From assembly GCF_012933445.1 (NCBI RefSeq), contig NZ_JABBNC010000030.1, positions 1-64,000 of the forward strand: a DNA stretch of 64,000 nt, given 5' to 3'. Below the pieces are notes generated by a model. That model was not told the origin of the DNA. It made no database searches and saw nothing but the letters and a program-made list of their open reading frames with translations. A program made the translations under genes and the position numbers. How positions within the stretch are numbered: the first letter of the stretch is position 1; each line of letters opens with the position of its first letter. Below are positions 26,439-35,470 of the stretch, one piece after another. The stretch comes from Actinoplanes sp. TBRC 11911 (GTDB lineage Bacteria; Actinomycetota; Actinomycetes; Mycobacteriales; Micromonosporaceae).

Positions 26439-26837
26439 GTGAGCGCGCTGTGCCTGACCAGGGGATGCACGACCGGCTGGCGGGATTGGACGCACGGCGA
26501 GTTGTGGCTGCTGCCGGACGCCCTGGTGCGGCGGCGGCTCGGCTTCGCCGCCACGCAGGCCAACCGCTACGGTCCGACCGTCGGCGATCCGCTGCCCTCG
26601 GGCGACCCGGCCACCTTCCAGCCGGACGAGATCCGCGCGGCGCACCGGACCAACAAGTTCCTGCCGTTCGGGGCGATCGCGAAGGCGCAACTGTTCCGCG
26701 GCTTCACGGCACACGGGCTGGCCCTCACCACCACCGACGGACAACGGCACAAGTTGCTGTGGCTCACGGCCGACCCGGCGTACGGGATCCTGACCGAAAG
26801 CCTCCCCGCCCTGCTGGGCGAACGCCTGGTGTTCTAG
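26439..26837 (+). CDS. Small protein, possibly PH-like fold, unknown function
   Basis: A 132-residue protein starting with GTG 26439. The segment HGELWLLPDALVRRRLG and the later FGAIAKAQLFRG and DGQRHKLLWLTADPAYGILTESL have the strand pattern of bacterial PH-like domains, but I cannot assign a family with confidence. It has no signal peptide. It is followed by 1.1 kb without a gene. Confidence 0.55.
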   Translation: MSALCLTRGCTTGWRDWTHGELWLLPDALVRRRLGFAATQANRYGPTVGDPLPSGDPATFQPDEIRAAHRTNKFLPFGAIAKAQLFRGFTAHGLALTTTDGQRHKLLWLTADPAYGILTESLPALLGERLVF

Positions 26838-27051
26838 GCGAGGCGAGTAAGTCCTGAGCCGAGTCAGTGGCCGTGGGCGAGTCAGCGATCCGATCGCCGT
26901 CCGTCCGCCAGCCCCCGCCACCCCTCTCGCATATCCGACATTTCCCGAGATTTATTGGATCGGCCGGGCTCCTGGACAGGCGGGCTCGGCGCGCGGCCGC
27001 GCGGCGCTTCCATTGCGTGAGACGGGCGACCGCCTGCTGAGACCCGCGCCC

Positions 27052-27260
27052 GCATCATGGAACCACCGTCCGCGATGTGGGACCGACGTCCATTGTAGAT
27101 AAAACATTTGTCACATTATGAGGCTTTCGTCCGGCAGATTTTTCCGGCCGAATGTGAACCTTGGAGAGTTATGGCTCGCATGTGGGCGCAACTCTCCAAG
27201 GTTCACAAAAATCCATGATGTGACCGCGGTGTCCCACATAGCGGGACCGCCCGGCCGTGA
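27052..27260 (+). repeat. Hairpin/20-bp-unit intergenic element, copy A
   Basis: The core is a perfect 17-bp stem GTGAACCTTGGAGAGTT (27154-27170) / AACTCTCCAAGGTTCAC (27190-27206) around the loop ATGGCTCGCATGTGGGCGC. Degenerate units of about 20 bp precede it (GCGATGTGGGACCGACGTCC at 27071-27090) and follow it (ATGATGTGACCGCGGTGTCC). Four other copies share the layout. Confidence 0.85.
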
Positions 27261-27460
27261 ACGGATCGCCACAGCTGGCACCACCGCGCCACCGCGCGCA
27301 GGTCACTCACCGCCTCCCACCACGGTTAGGACTTACTCGTCTGGGTGCGTGGGCCGCCCGCGGTGGCCGTCCGGCTCGTCGCCGCCCGCCGCACGCTGTC
27401 CGGGGCGTATTGCGGTACCGGGAGGCCAAGTCGTCGGGGCGCGGTCGCTCCCACCAGTTC

Positions 27461-27545
27461 ATGATGTGGGCGAAGCGTCCATTGTAGGTCGCCGTGAATC
27501 CCAGAGTGTGGTCGCGTCCCGCCATAGTGTGGGATCAACGACGGG
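27461..27545 (+). repeat. Hairpin-less derivative of the intergenic element
   Basis: Four consecutive units of 20-22 bp run without the hairpin: ATGATGTGGGCGAAGCGTCC, ATTGTAGGTCGCCGTGAATCC, a CAGAGTGTGGTCGCG unit and ATAGTGTGGGATCAACG. The first matches the left flank and the last two the right flank of complete copies, as expected if the centre was deleted. Confidence 0.7.
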
Positions 27546-27774
27546 GCACGGCTGCCGGTGGGACGCCATGTGACTGCGCTGAGTCTGACCTCGAGCGGCG
27601 ACCCGGAGCAGACGCGACGCAACATGGCCGCGCCTACAGCTGCGGGACAGTCCAGCAGGCGTCGGCCGCAAGCGCCAACGCCAACGTGACCATCCCGGCA
27701 CCGCCCGAGCGGGATGCGCTCGAAACCACCGTGCCTGCCGGTGCGATCACCGCACCCCAGCGGTATCCACCCCC

Positions 27775-27864
27775 GACGTGACCATCCTCCACAGTCGCGT
27801 GCGTGTGCGGTTGCAACTGGACGTGACCATCCTCCACAGTCGCGTGCGTGTGCGGTTGCAACTG
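27775..27864. repeat. Perfect 45-bp tandem duplication
   Basis: Two identical 45-bp units (27775-27819 and 27820-27864) start GACGTGACCATCCTCCACAG and end GCGGTTGCAACTG. They lie about 100 bp upstream of the S8 protease start and may duplicate a promoter or operator segment. Confidence 0.9.
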
Positions 27865-27961
27865 ATGGTTGTGGATCTGCTCACAGTTTGATCAAGTGCT
27901 GTCAATCTGTCGTACGTTGCCCGGCAAGGCGCCGACCGGCGCAGTGAAACAAAGGAGAACC

Positions 27962-30900
27962 ATGCGATTGGTCCGCATCACGTCGGTGCTGGCCGTGGCG
28001 GGTGTTGCTGTCTGGGCCGCACTGCCCGGTGGCGTCGCCGCCGCGCAGACCCCCGAACCCGCCGCGGCGACGACCGCCACCGCGGCCGCCTCGCAGGCGC
28101 GTGCCGTCACCCTGATCACCGGGGACACCGTGCGCGTCAGCAGCGTCAACGGGCAGACCGCCGTGGACGTTCAGCCGGCCAAGGGGCGCGAGAAAGTCCC
28201 GTTCGTCACCTCCAGCGCGGGCGGCAACGTGCGGGTGATCCCCGCCGACGCCGCCGGGCTGCTGGCGAGTGGGCGCCTCGACGCGCGGCTGTTCGACGTG
28301 TCCACGCTGCTGAGCTTCGGATACGACGACACCCGCCGTACGCTTCCGCTGCTCATCCAGGGCACCGTCCAGCCCAGCGGGGCTCGGCTGACGCGGCAGC
28401 TGGACGGCGTGGTGGCGTACGAGCAAGATCGTGGGAAGCCCGCCGAGCTGTGGCAGAGCCTCACGAGCGTGGGGCAGCTGCGGTCCGGCGTCACCAAGGT
28501 CTGGCTGGACGGGCTGCGCGAGCCGACGCTGGATGTGAGCGTGCCGCTGATCGGTGCGCCCGCGGCGTGGCAGGCGGGGCTGACCGGCACCGGCGTGAAG
28601 GTCGCGGTGATCGACAGCGGGGTGGACCTGCAGCATCCGGACCTGGCGGGACAGGTCGACGCGGCCGAGGACTTCACCGGCTCCGGGGATCTCACCGACT
28701 ACGTGGGGCACGGCACGCATGTCGCGTCGACGATCGTGGGCACGGGCGCCGCGTCGGACGGCAAGTACAAAGGTGTGGCGCCGGGGGCGAAGCTGCTCAG
28801 CGCCAAGGTGTGCGAGGTGGAGGGCTGCCCGGAGTCGTCGATCCTGGCGGGCATGCAGTGGGCCGCCGAGCAGGGCGCGACCGTCGCCAACATGAGCCTG
28901 GGCGGCGACGACACCCCGGACGTCGACCCGATCGAGGCCGCGGTGCACGACCTGACCGCGCGGTACGGGATGCTCTTCGTGATCGCGGCCGGCAACAGCG
29001 GGCTGGCCGGTGACGTCACCATCAACTCGCCGGGTAGTGCCGAGGACGCACTCACCGTGGGCGCGGTGACCAAGACGAAGGAGCTCGCGGACTTCTCCAG
29101 CCGGGGGCCGCGCACCGCCGACGCCACCGTCAAGCCGGACATCACCGCGCCGGGCGTGGCGATCGTGGCGGCCCGCTCCTCGGCGAGCGATCTCGCACCG
29201 ATCGACGGCAACGAGGCGTACACGCAATTGGACGGCACCTCGATGGCCACGCCGCACGTGGCCGGTGCCGCCGCGCTGCTGGCGCAGGAACATCCGCAAT
29301 GGCGGGCCACGCAGCTCAAGGCCACGCTGACCGCGGCGGCCGCGCCGGACGACAACCTCGGCCCGTACGAGCAGGGCGCCGGCCTCGTCGACGTCGCGCG
29401 CGCGATCGACCAGAAGGTCACCGCCGACCCGGTCAGCCTCGGGATCGAGCGCGGGACGACAAGTCAAAATCGCACCATTACGTACGCCAACAGCAGCGCG
29501 ACGCCCGTGACCCTGAACCTGGCGTTGCGCACGAACGCGCCGGACGGACTGTTCAAGCTGAGCGCCCCGACGGTGACGGTACCGGCCGGCGGAAACGCGA
29601 CGGTGACCGTGACGGCGGGGCCGGGGGCGGCCCTGCCGGACGAGCCGTACGGCGGGGAGGTCACCGCGTCCGCGGGCACGGTGCGTGTCGAGACGCCGAT
29701 CGCCCTGGACATCGCGCGACACACGCTCACCGTGTCCACACCGGGCGTGACCGGCGACAACCCACGGTGGGTCACGATGCTGACGGACCTCGACCGGCAG
29801 ACGATCAGCGCGATCGCGCACACCGGGGACAGCACCCAGGTGCGGTTGCGGGCGGGCCGGTACGTGGCACAGTCGTACCTGTTCACCGGCTCGGAGGAGG
29901 ACCCGGCGATCACCTCGCTGGCCGACCCGGCGGTGACGCTCGACGCTGATCGCACGGTCACGATGGACGCGCGCGCCGCCAAACCGGTGGCGATCACGGT
30001 GCCGGACCGGACGGCGGTGCCCGCGTACAACGAGGCCGGCTGGACGATTCGGACTCAGGCGCCGCAGATCTGGGGCGCCAACGACCCGTACGACGTCCTG
30101 ATGAATGTGAATTTCGCCCGTCTGCGGACCGGTCCCGCGAGCGGCAGCAAGAAAGCGACGGGCTTCGTCTCGTACGTATCGGGGTCGTGGGCGCAGTCGG
30201 TGGTGAACAGTCCGGCGGTGTATCGGGTCTACTTCTACGAGCGTGACCGGATGATGGCCGGTAAGACCAAAGCTTTACGCGCCGGCGATTTCGCCACGGT
30301 GCGGTCGCGGGTCGGGTCGGACGTTCCGGGCGTACCGGTGAATCGGCTCGCGGTGGCACGGGCACCGGGCAATTCGGCGGTCTATCGGAGCACGGACGGG
30401 CGGCAGAGTCCGCTCAGTTTCAACTACGACGTGCCGCGGAGCATCGTCGAGTATTACAACCGGGACCAGCAGACCGAGTGGCTCATCTCGAGCAGCCAGC
30501 CCGGGTACACGCATTACGAGTCGGATTGGACGTCCTGGCAGCCTGGACGGGCGTACGACGAGAAATGGGCGAGCGGGGTCGAGGGGCCGGTGTTCCCGGA
30601 GCCGGAGTTCGACCAGCAGTACGCGACCCGCTATTTCGGCGACACGATCGGCGGGCCCGGACCGTTGCACGGGGACGGCAGCGGACACGAGGGCTTCCGT
30701 TTCCTGAACGGCGGCAACGTCGATGTGCGGCTCTATCGGAACGGCACCGAGGTCGGCCGCTCGGCGTGGGCACCGGACGCCTTCCAGGTCCCGGCCGAGT
30801 CCGGCGACTACCGCCTTCACGCGAGGTTCCAGAGCGATCCGGCGTTCACGCGTTCGACGCTGGTCGATGCGGAATGGACGTTCAAGTCGGCGCACGTGGC

Positions 30901-31240
30901 CGACGGAAAACTGGTGCACCTGCCGATGACTGCGGTGCGTTTCTCGCCGGACCTCGACATCAACAACACGGCGCCGGGCGGCCGGCCGTACGCGCTGCCG
31001 ATCTCGCTGGACCGGCAGGTCGGCGCGGCACCCGCCAAGACGAAGAGCCTGAGTGTCGAGGCGTCCTTCGACGACGGCAAGACGTGGCGGCACCTGGTCG
31101 TCATCCGCACCGGCGAGAAGGCGGTGGCGCTGGTGTGGAACCCGAGGGGTAAGGGTTTCGTGTCCTTGCGGGCGTCCGCGGCCGACACCGCGGGTAACAC
31201 GGTGCGGCAGACGGTCATCCGCGCCTACCGCTACCAGTAG
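27962..31240 (+). CDS. Secreted subtilisin-like S8 serine protease
   Basis: A 1,092-residue protease starting at ATG 27962 behind AAAGGAG. Order: signal peptide (about 1-30), propeptide (to about 190), peptidase S8 domain, then roughly 600 residues of C-terminal beta domains. The triad is Asp218 (VAVIDSGVDLQHPDL), His253 (GHGTHVAS) and Ser427 (DGTSMATPHVAGA), with oxyanion-hole Asn in AAGNSG. It has no membrane anchor or sorting signal, so it should be released. The family is common in streptomycetes and relatives as large extracellular proteases. Repeat-rich intergenic regions flank it on both sides, and it forms no operon. Confidence 0.92.
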   Translation: MRLVRITSVLAVAGVAVWAALPGGVAAAQTPEPAAATTATAAASQARAVTLITGDTVRVSSVNGQTAVDVQPAKGREKVPFVTSSAGGNVRVIPADAAGLLASGRLDARLFDVSTLLSFGYDDTRRTLPLLIQGTVQPSGARLTRQLDGVVAYEQDRGKPAELWQSLTSVGQLRSGVTKVWLDGLREPTLDVSVPLIGAPAAWQAGLTGTGVKVAVIDSGVDLQHPDLAGQVDAAEDFTGSGDLTDYVGHGTHVASTIVGTGAASDGKYKGVAPGAKLLSAKVCEVEGCPESSILAGMQWAAEQGATVANMSLGGDDTPDVDPIEAAVHDLTARYGMLFVIAAGNSGLAGDVTINSPGSAEDALTVGAVTKTKELADFSSRGPRTADATVKPDITAPGVAIVAARSSASDLAPIDGNEAYTQLDGTSMATPHVAGAAALLAQEHPQWRATQLKATLTAAAAPDDNLGPYEQGAGLVDVARAIDQKVTADPVSLGIERGTTSQNRTITYANSSATPVTLNLALRTNAPDGLFKLSAPTVTVPAGGNATVTVTAGPGAALPDEPYGGEVTASAGTVRVETPIALDIARHTLTVSTPGVTGDNPRWVTMLTDLDRQTISAIAHTGDSTQVRLRAGRYVAQSYLFTGSEEDPAITSLADPAVTLDADRTVTMDARAAKPVAITVPDRTAVPAYNEAGWTIRTQAPQIWGANDPYDVLMNVNFARLRTGPASGSKKATGFVSYVSGSWAQSVVNSPAVYRVYFYERDRMMAGKTKALRAGDFATVRSRVGSDVPGVPVNRLAVARAPGNSAVYRSTDGRQSPLSFNYDVPRSIVEYYNRDQQTEWLISSSQPGYTHYESDWTSWQPGRAYDEKWASGVEGPVFPEPEFDQQYATRYFGDTIGGPGPLHGDGSGHEGFRFLNGGNVDVRLYRNGTEVGRSAWAPDAFQVPAESGDYRLHARFQSDPAFTRSTLVDAEWTFKSAHVADGKLVHLPMTAVRFSPDLDINNTAPGGRPYALPISLDRQVGAAPAKTKSLSVEASFDDGKTWRHLVVIRTGEKAVALVWNPRGKGFVSLRASAADTAGNTVRQTVIRAYRYQ

Positions 31241-31303
31241 CAGATCGTCCCCGGGCCGCGTTGGCCCGCTGATCTCGGCGGGTCATCGCGCGATCTCGGC
31301 CCG

Positions 31304-31354
31304 GGGCCGCTCGGCGCGCAGGGCCGCTCGGCGCGCAGGGCCGCTCGGCGCGCC
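31304..31354. repeat. 17-bp tandem repeat, three copies
   Basis: The unit GGGCCGCTCGGCGCGCA starts at 31304, 31321 and 31338; the third differs only at the end. It lies 64 bp after the protease stop. Confidence 0.85.
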
Positions 31355-31509
31355 GGGCCGCAGCGTGACGCCCGGGTCGCGCTGCTACGCGGCGCCCGAT
31401 CCGGTCTGGCCAACCGGTGTCGGCGACCGTACGGAGCACCGCGCGGACGACGATGTGCAAGCCGAAGAAGGCGCTCGCCCGAGCGACGAATCCACCCCGG
31501 CCGCGGGGA

Positions 31510-31765
31510 GACCATGATGTGGGACGTTGGTTCGCTTGGTGGGACGGGCGGCCGCATCGTGGTCAATAGGTCCGCGATGTGGGACTCGCGTCCATTGTAG
31601 AGTTACCTTCATCCTCTCTCGCGGCTTTTGCTCCCACGCTTTCGCCGACGTTCCGTGGACCTTGGAGAGTTATGGCTCGTATGTGGGCGTAAGTCTCCAA
31701 GGTCGCGACAAAGTCCACGATGTGGTCGGGATCGCCACATGATGGGACCCGCATACCGTCGTGCC
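31510..31765 (+). repeat. Hairpin/20-bp-unit intergenic element, copy B
   Basis: Stem GACCTTGGAGAGTT (31657-31670) / AAGTCTCCAAGGTC (31690-31703) with one mismatch, and loop ATGGCTCGTATGTGGGCGT. Left units include GCATCGTGGTCAATAGGTCC and GCGATGTGGGACTCGCGTCC; right units include ACGATGTGGTCGGGATCGCC. It sits between convergent genes. Confidence 0.85.
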
Positions 31766-32051
31766 GATCGATGTCGTCCTGCCGCCCACGTGGCATAGGG
31801 GCGCGGCGTGACAAAGAGGCACGACCGCCCCAGTCGACCAGGCTCGTGGGCCACTGCTGTGACAAGGCCTCCGGCCACTGCGGACATTTGAGACTCAGCG
31901 ACTATCTCGGTGGCCGGCGGCGGCGACGGCGCCGGGGGCGGCGGGCGGCGGGGGCGGCTCGCACGAGGCTGCGACCCGCAGCTCATTCCGTTCCGGCTCA
32001 GCCCGGCACCGGGACGACTACGACGGGTCCACCCCGAGACGTCCCTGGTTG

Positions 32052-33626
32052 TCAGCTCACCCGCTTGCGGCGGACCACGAGCAGCAGCACGACGCCGAGC
32101 ACGAGCACCACGCCGCCGACCAGCGCGACCAGAGCCACCGGCGACCCGGTGATCGGAAGCCCGGCCCCACTGCCGCCGGCGGTGTCGGTGTCCGCATCCG
32201 TGCCGGTGCCGCCGCCCCCGCCGGAGAAGACAATCTTCGCGGTGTTGTTCGCCTTGTTGCTCTCCGTCGAGCCGACACAGCACGACACGGCGTAGACGGT
32301 GCCGTTCGTACCGGGCGTGGACTTGATTTTCAGCTTCACCGACAGCGAGACCTTGCCGGATCCGGACGCCACCGCCGGGAACCGGCCGTCGACGGTGCAG
32401 CGCAGCTTCGCCGACTCGGCGCGCCGCACGTGGTCGGTGCCGTCGGTCCAGCACCCCTTGGCGGGCAGCAGGACCGTGCCGCTCGGGGCCGTGATCAGCA
32501 CGTTCGGGCCGCCGCCGTCGGACGGGCCCTGGTTGACGACGTCGTACGTCAGGGTCACGGTCTGTCCGGCCGTGCCGCTGACCGGTGCGGCGGTGGCCCG
32601 CACGTCCAGCGTGTTCGCCTTGGTCCAGACCTGGAAGGCGGCGGTGCTCTTCAGATCATCGGTGACGGCGACCCGCTGGGCCCGTGCCGTCGTCGCCGGT
32701 TGCAGCCGGGCCAGCGCCTCGGCGAACGTGGGGCCCGGCTGTTTCGCGAGCGTTTGCGGGGCTGCCGACGTGCCCGTACCCGGCTGGATCGAAAACGCCC
32801 CGGAAAGCGAGTCCGGCCCCGGCAGATTACGGCCGAACTGCACGTTGAACGCCGACTCCCCGGTCTTCTCGTTGAAGAACAGCAGCCCGGCGCCGGGGTT
32901 GAGCTCCGGCAACGGGCAGGTCACCCGGTCCGGCCCGTAGACAAACTCCCCGCCGGTGTCGTGGGGGAAGTCGTCCACGTAGGTGCAGTCCGTATACCTC
33001 TCGGCGACCGCACCGAAGCCGCGCAGGTCGAGCGTCATCGTCGCGCCGGTGGCCGCGGTGTCGCCCTGGTTGAAGACGAGACCGTGGAACGGCTTCGTGT
33101 CGCCGGGCCCGACCGGAGTCGCCGACGTGTTGATATCCTCCGCCCCGACGACCAGCTCGGCACCCGACGCGGCCGTCGTAACCGAAAGCGAAGCGGTGTC
33201 GTTCGCCGGCGTCGCGTCCTCCTCGGCACCGTCGACGCTCGCCGCGACCGTGCCCGCCGGACCGACCGCGTCGCCGTTGCGCTCAAGCGCCAGCGCCGGC
33301 ACGTCCACCACCCCGGCCGCGGCGATCCCGCCGAGCGCGCAGGTCACCTTCTCGTCCTTGAGCGTGCACCGCGAGTCCGACGTGGAGGCGACCACCGCGT
33401 CCGAGAGCTTGCGCAGGTCAAGGGTCAGTGTCACCGCCGAGGCAGCCACCGCACCGCCGTTGGACACGTGCGCGCTGACCGTCGCACCGTCGGCACCCAC
33501 CTCGACGGCCGAGGGCGCGAACGACACCGCCAGGTCCGGCAGGGGGACCGCGGCGTAGGCAACGGTCGGTGTGCCGATCAGCGCTGCCGCCGCCAGCACG
33601 GCGAGCCCGGCTCCGATGCGGTTCAT
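32052..33626 (-). CDS. LPxTG-like sortase-anchored surface protein with repeat beta domains
   Basis: A 524-residue surface protein starting at ATG 33626 behind GGGAGGAGCG. A signal peptide (MNRIGAGLAVLAAAALIG, cleaved near AYA) is followed by CARDB/DUF11-like beta domains about 110-130 residues long (LAVSFAPSAVEVGADGA, later LDVRATAAPVSGTAGQTV). It ends with a glycine-rich spacer, the sorting motif LPITG, a hydrophobic helix and the basic tail RRKRVS. LPxTG-type proteins are covalently attached to peptidoglycan by sortase. No sortase gene is nearby. A role in adhesion or envelope structure is inference. Confidence 0.85.
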   Translation of the reverse strand: MNRIGAGLAVLAAAALIGTPTVAYAAVPLPDLAVSFAPSAVEVGADGATVSAHVSNGGAVAASAVTLTLDLRKLSDAVVASTSDSRCTLKDEKVTCALGGIAAAGVVDVPALALERNGDAVGPAGTVAASVDGAEEDATPANDTASLSVTTAASGAELVVGAEDINTSATPVGPGDTKPFHGLVFNQGDTAATGATMTLDLRGFGAVAERYTDCTYVDDFPHDTGGEFVYGPDRVTCPLPELNPGAGLLFFNEKTGESAFNVQFGRNLPGPDSLSGAFSIQPGTGTSAAPQTLAKQPGPTFAEALARLQPATTARAQRVAVTDDLKSTAAFQVWTKANTLDVRATAAPVSGTAGQTVTLTYDVVNQGPSDGGGPNVLITAPSGTVLLPAKGCWTDGTDHVRRAESAKLRCTVDGRFPAVASGSGKVSLSVKLKIKSTPGTNGTVYAVSCCVGSTESNKANNTAKIVFSGGGGGTGTDADTDTAGGSGAGLPITGSPVALVALVGGVVLVLGVVLLLVVRRKRVS

Positions 33627-33657
33627 CGCTCCTCCCGGCAACGGTGTTGAGGCGACA

Positions 33658-33917
33658 CTATAGCGAAGTCAGAAGCACGTCACGCGCCGCCGAGGGATTG
33701 ACCTCCTTGAGCGCGAGCCAGGCCGCCCCCGCCGCCGGGTCACGCGCGATCAACGGCTCGACACCCCGCGCGCGCCGCCGCCACACGCGAGCAAACCCCA
33801 ACCCAACACCAGTTCCCGGTACGCCGGAAGCCCGTCCACACCTGCAAAAAGATGCGTCACCGCGGCGTCCACGATCGACACCGCGTAACGGCCGTGCGCG
33901 CCCCCCGAGTGGAGCAT
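33658..33917 (-). pseudogene. Possible frameshifted gene remnant
   Basis: On the minus strand ATG 33917 opens a 55-codon frame (MLHSGGAHGRYAVSIVDAAV then FAGVDGLPAYRELVLGWG) that stops at 33750. A second frame continues as RGVEPLIARDPAAGAAWLAL then KEVNPSAARDVLLTSL to 33658. Joined near 33785, they would give one protein-like tail of about 85 residues with normal composition. I do not recognise the family. The remnant lies just upstream of the surface-protein gene. Confidence 0.35.
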
Positions 33918-34123
33918 CGGCACTGTCTACCTTGGCTGCGCGCTGGTAAGGCACGAGAAGAGCCGTTCGGGTGATCCGTCGGGCCAGGCAAGCACCTATG
34001 GAAGAGAAGTACTGGACGCAGGGCTCCGAGCCCGGCTGGACCGACCAGTGGCGGGACTGGGCCGCAGCTGAACCCTTGTCGCCCCGCCGCGGCCGTCAAC
34101 GCGGCGGGGCCGGCACGGCGGAT
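33918..34123. other. Short intergenic region upstream of the remnant
   Basis: An ATG at 33998 opens a frame reading EEKYWTQGSEPGWTDQW that merges into the antisense of the peptidoglycan-binding gene. There is no ribosome-binding site and no end of its own, so I do not call it a gene. A terminator-like hairpin lies at 34081-34110. Confidence 0.4.
34081..34110 (-). terminator. Hairpin terminator downstream of the peptidoglycan-binding gene
   Basis: A perfect 10-bp stem GCCCCGCCGC / GCGGCGGGGC around a 10-nt loop lies 13 bp past the stop at 34124. Confidence 0.6.
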
Positions 34124-34576
34124 CTATTCCGCGGACGTGTTGCCGACCAGGGCCTGCCACGTGATGACGCCGACGATGCCGTCGACCTTCACCACCGAGA
34201 CCTTGGCGCCGATCGACTGCTGGAAGGCACGCACCGCGGCGTCGGTCGCGGGACCGAATTCGCCGTCGACCTTCGGACCCTTCGGGTCGCGGAAATCGAG
34301 CTCCTCCTGGACCCCGCGTACGGCGTCACCCTCGTCGCCCTGCCGGACCTGAATGACCAGGGCGGGCCAGGTGGCGGGGCCGACGATGCCGTCGACGGAA
34401 AGGCTCCGGGTCGTCTGGAAATCGCGGACCGCTTGTTGCGTCTGCGGTCCGAACTCGCCGTCCACGTCGACCGTGAAGCCTTGTGCGTTCAGGAGGTCCT
34501 GCACGGTCTTGACCGGGTGGTTCTTGTCCCCCTGGCGAACCTCGGGGAATGGGTTCAGGTTCAGCGTCGTAGCCAT
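34124..34576 (-). CDS. Tandem peptidoglycan-binding domain protein without a signal peptide
   Basis: A 150-residue protein consisting of two PG_binding_1 domains: VRQGDKNHPVKTVQDLLNAQ to VDGIVGPATWPAL, and VRQGDEGDAVRGVQEELDF to VDGIVGVITWQAL. Each has the VDGxxGPxTxxAVRxFQ pattern. ATG 34576 follows AAAGGATTTCC. No signal peptide or membrane helix is visible, so how it would reach peptidoglycan is unclear; non-classical release or a cytoplasmic role are both open. Two such domains without a catalytic partner suggest a binding-only protein. Confidence 0.8.
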   Translation of the reverse strand: MATTLNLNPFPEVRQGDKNHPVKTVQDLLNAQGFTVDVDGEFGPQTQQAVRDFQTTRSLSVDGIVGPATWPALVIQVRQGDEGDAVRGVQEELDFRDPKGPKVDGEFGPATDAAVRAFQQSIGAKVSVVKVDGIVGVITWQALVGNTSAE

Positions 34577-34888
34577 CGGAAATCCTTTCGCGTTGTCGCC
34601 TTGCACGCCGATCTTCGCTCCGCGAAAAGGCGCCGGACGAGCCTTAGTCGCCCACCGGAAAACGTGACGGCGGCCTCCTTCAGAAGGCGAAGTCCGCAAT
34701 CGATTCGCCAAGCAATTTCCGGTAGACCGGCGGTCAGCCGCCCTTCGAACAGCTCGGCGGCGGCGCGGTGGCGTCATCCTCCGCCGGTAGCAATATGGGG
34801 AAATTGGAGCAGACGGTGTAGAGCACCGCCCGGTGCGGCTGCCACGGTATCTTGACTCTGGTAGCCGGTCGCATTCCAGGAGGTGTGT
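34577..34888. other. 312-bp divergent intergenic region
   Basis: It should carry both promoters. TTGACT at 34853-34858 and the AGGAGG at 34878-34883 serve the Uma2 gene. I see no repeat or RNA gene here. Confidence 0.4.
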
Positions 34889-35455
34889 ATGACTGCCGAG
34901 ATGGTCGCGCCGGCCTGGATGCATCAGCAGGTCACGGCCGAGGAGTACGCGGCATGGACTGACGAGCAGTGTGCGGGCATCGAGATCGTGGATGGGATGG
35001 TTCTCGTGCGTCCGAGTGCGTCCAAGCGGCATAACCGCCTGGCCCGGATGCTGGCGAATGCCCTGGATGTGGCCGCGGGGCCGGACTGGAACGCGGACAC
35101 CGGCTTCGATGTCCGGCTCCAAGATGTGCCGCTGAACAACCGCCGCCCGGACGTGACGGTTTATCGCGCGGAGACCATCGACATCTCTCCGACCAGGCCC
35201 GAGCATGTGCTTCTCGTGGTCGAGGTGGTCTCGCCCGGGTCGGAGACGACTGACCGGATCGTCAAGGCGGATCAGTACGCGAGGGCCGGCATTCAGTTCT
35301 ACTGGCGTGTCGAGCAGGCCGCCACCGGCGCACCGCTCGTCTACACGTACATTCTTGACCCGGCGGCCGGCCGCTACCGGGACAGCGAGATCTTCACCGG
35401 TGTCGTCAAGCTGGCCATGCCCTTCCCCGTCGAGGTCGACCTCGGGCAGCTCTGA
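34889..35455 (+). CDS. Uma2 family (PD-(D/E)XK-like) protein
   Basis: A 188-residue Uma2/DUF820 protein starting at ATG 34889, five bases after AGGAGG. The conserved core is present: TAEEYAAW near the start, GIEIVDGMVLVRPS, the RRPDVTVY strand with the metal-binding Asp, and the LLVVEVVSP strand with Glu, followed by a downstream Lys (KADQYARAG). The fold is that of restriction-like endonucleases, but the biological role of these often multicopy proteins is unproven. It stands alone between the peptidoglycan-binding gene and the aldo/keto reductase. Confidence 0.85.
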   Translation: MTAEMVAPAWMHQQVTAEEYAAWTDEQCAGIEIVDGMVLVRPSASKRHNRLARMLANALDVAAGPDWNADTGFDVRLQDVPLNNRRPDVTVYRAETIDISPTRPEHVLLVVEVVSPGSETTDRIVKADQYARAGIQFYWRVEQAATGAPLVYTYILDPAAGRYRDSEIFTGVVKLAMPFPVEVDLGQL

Positions 35456-35470
35456 TCGCCGTCCGCCGCC

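Larger units (their letters stand above)
26838..27961. other. 1.1-kb intergenic region rich in repeats
   Basis: No convincing gene is present. It contains an AT-rich motif (CATATCCGACATTTCCCGAG at about 26929), a full hairpin element (27052-27260), a hairpin-less relative (27461-27545) and a perfect 45-bp duplication (27775-27864). The protease promoter must lie in its last 100 bp. Confidence 0.7.
31242..32051. other. 810-bp convergent intergenic region
   Basis: No gene is supported. It holds a 17-bp triplicate (31304-31354), hairpin element copy B (31510-31765) and a G/C-rich low-complexity tract near 31910-31965. The flanking genes converge here, but I find no clear intrinsic terminator for either. 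Confidence 0.6.

Noticed and set aside
27154..27206. Ordinary intrinsic terminator
   Set aside because: Copies occur between co-directional, convergent and divergent genes, far from stops, without T runs, and with a conserved loop.
27052..27260. CRISPR or attC reading of the 20-bp units and hairpins
   Set aside because: The units are degenerate and directly adjacent without spacers, there is no integrase or Cas gene, and the hairpin lacks attC-type R/L boxes.
31910..31965. G-quadruplex or origin-like feature in the G/C-rich tract
   Set aside because: It is simple low-complexity sequence without DnaA boxes or a clear repeated G-run spacing.
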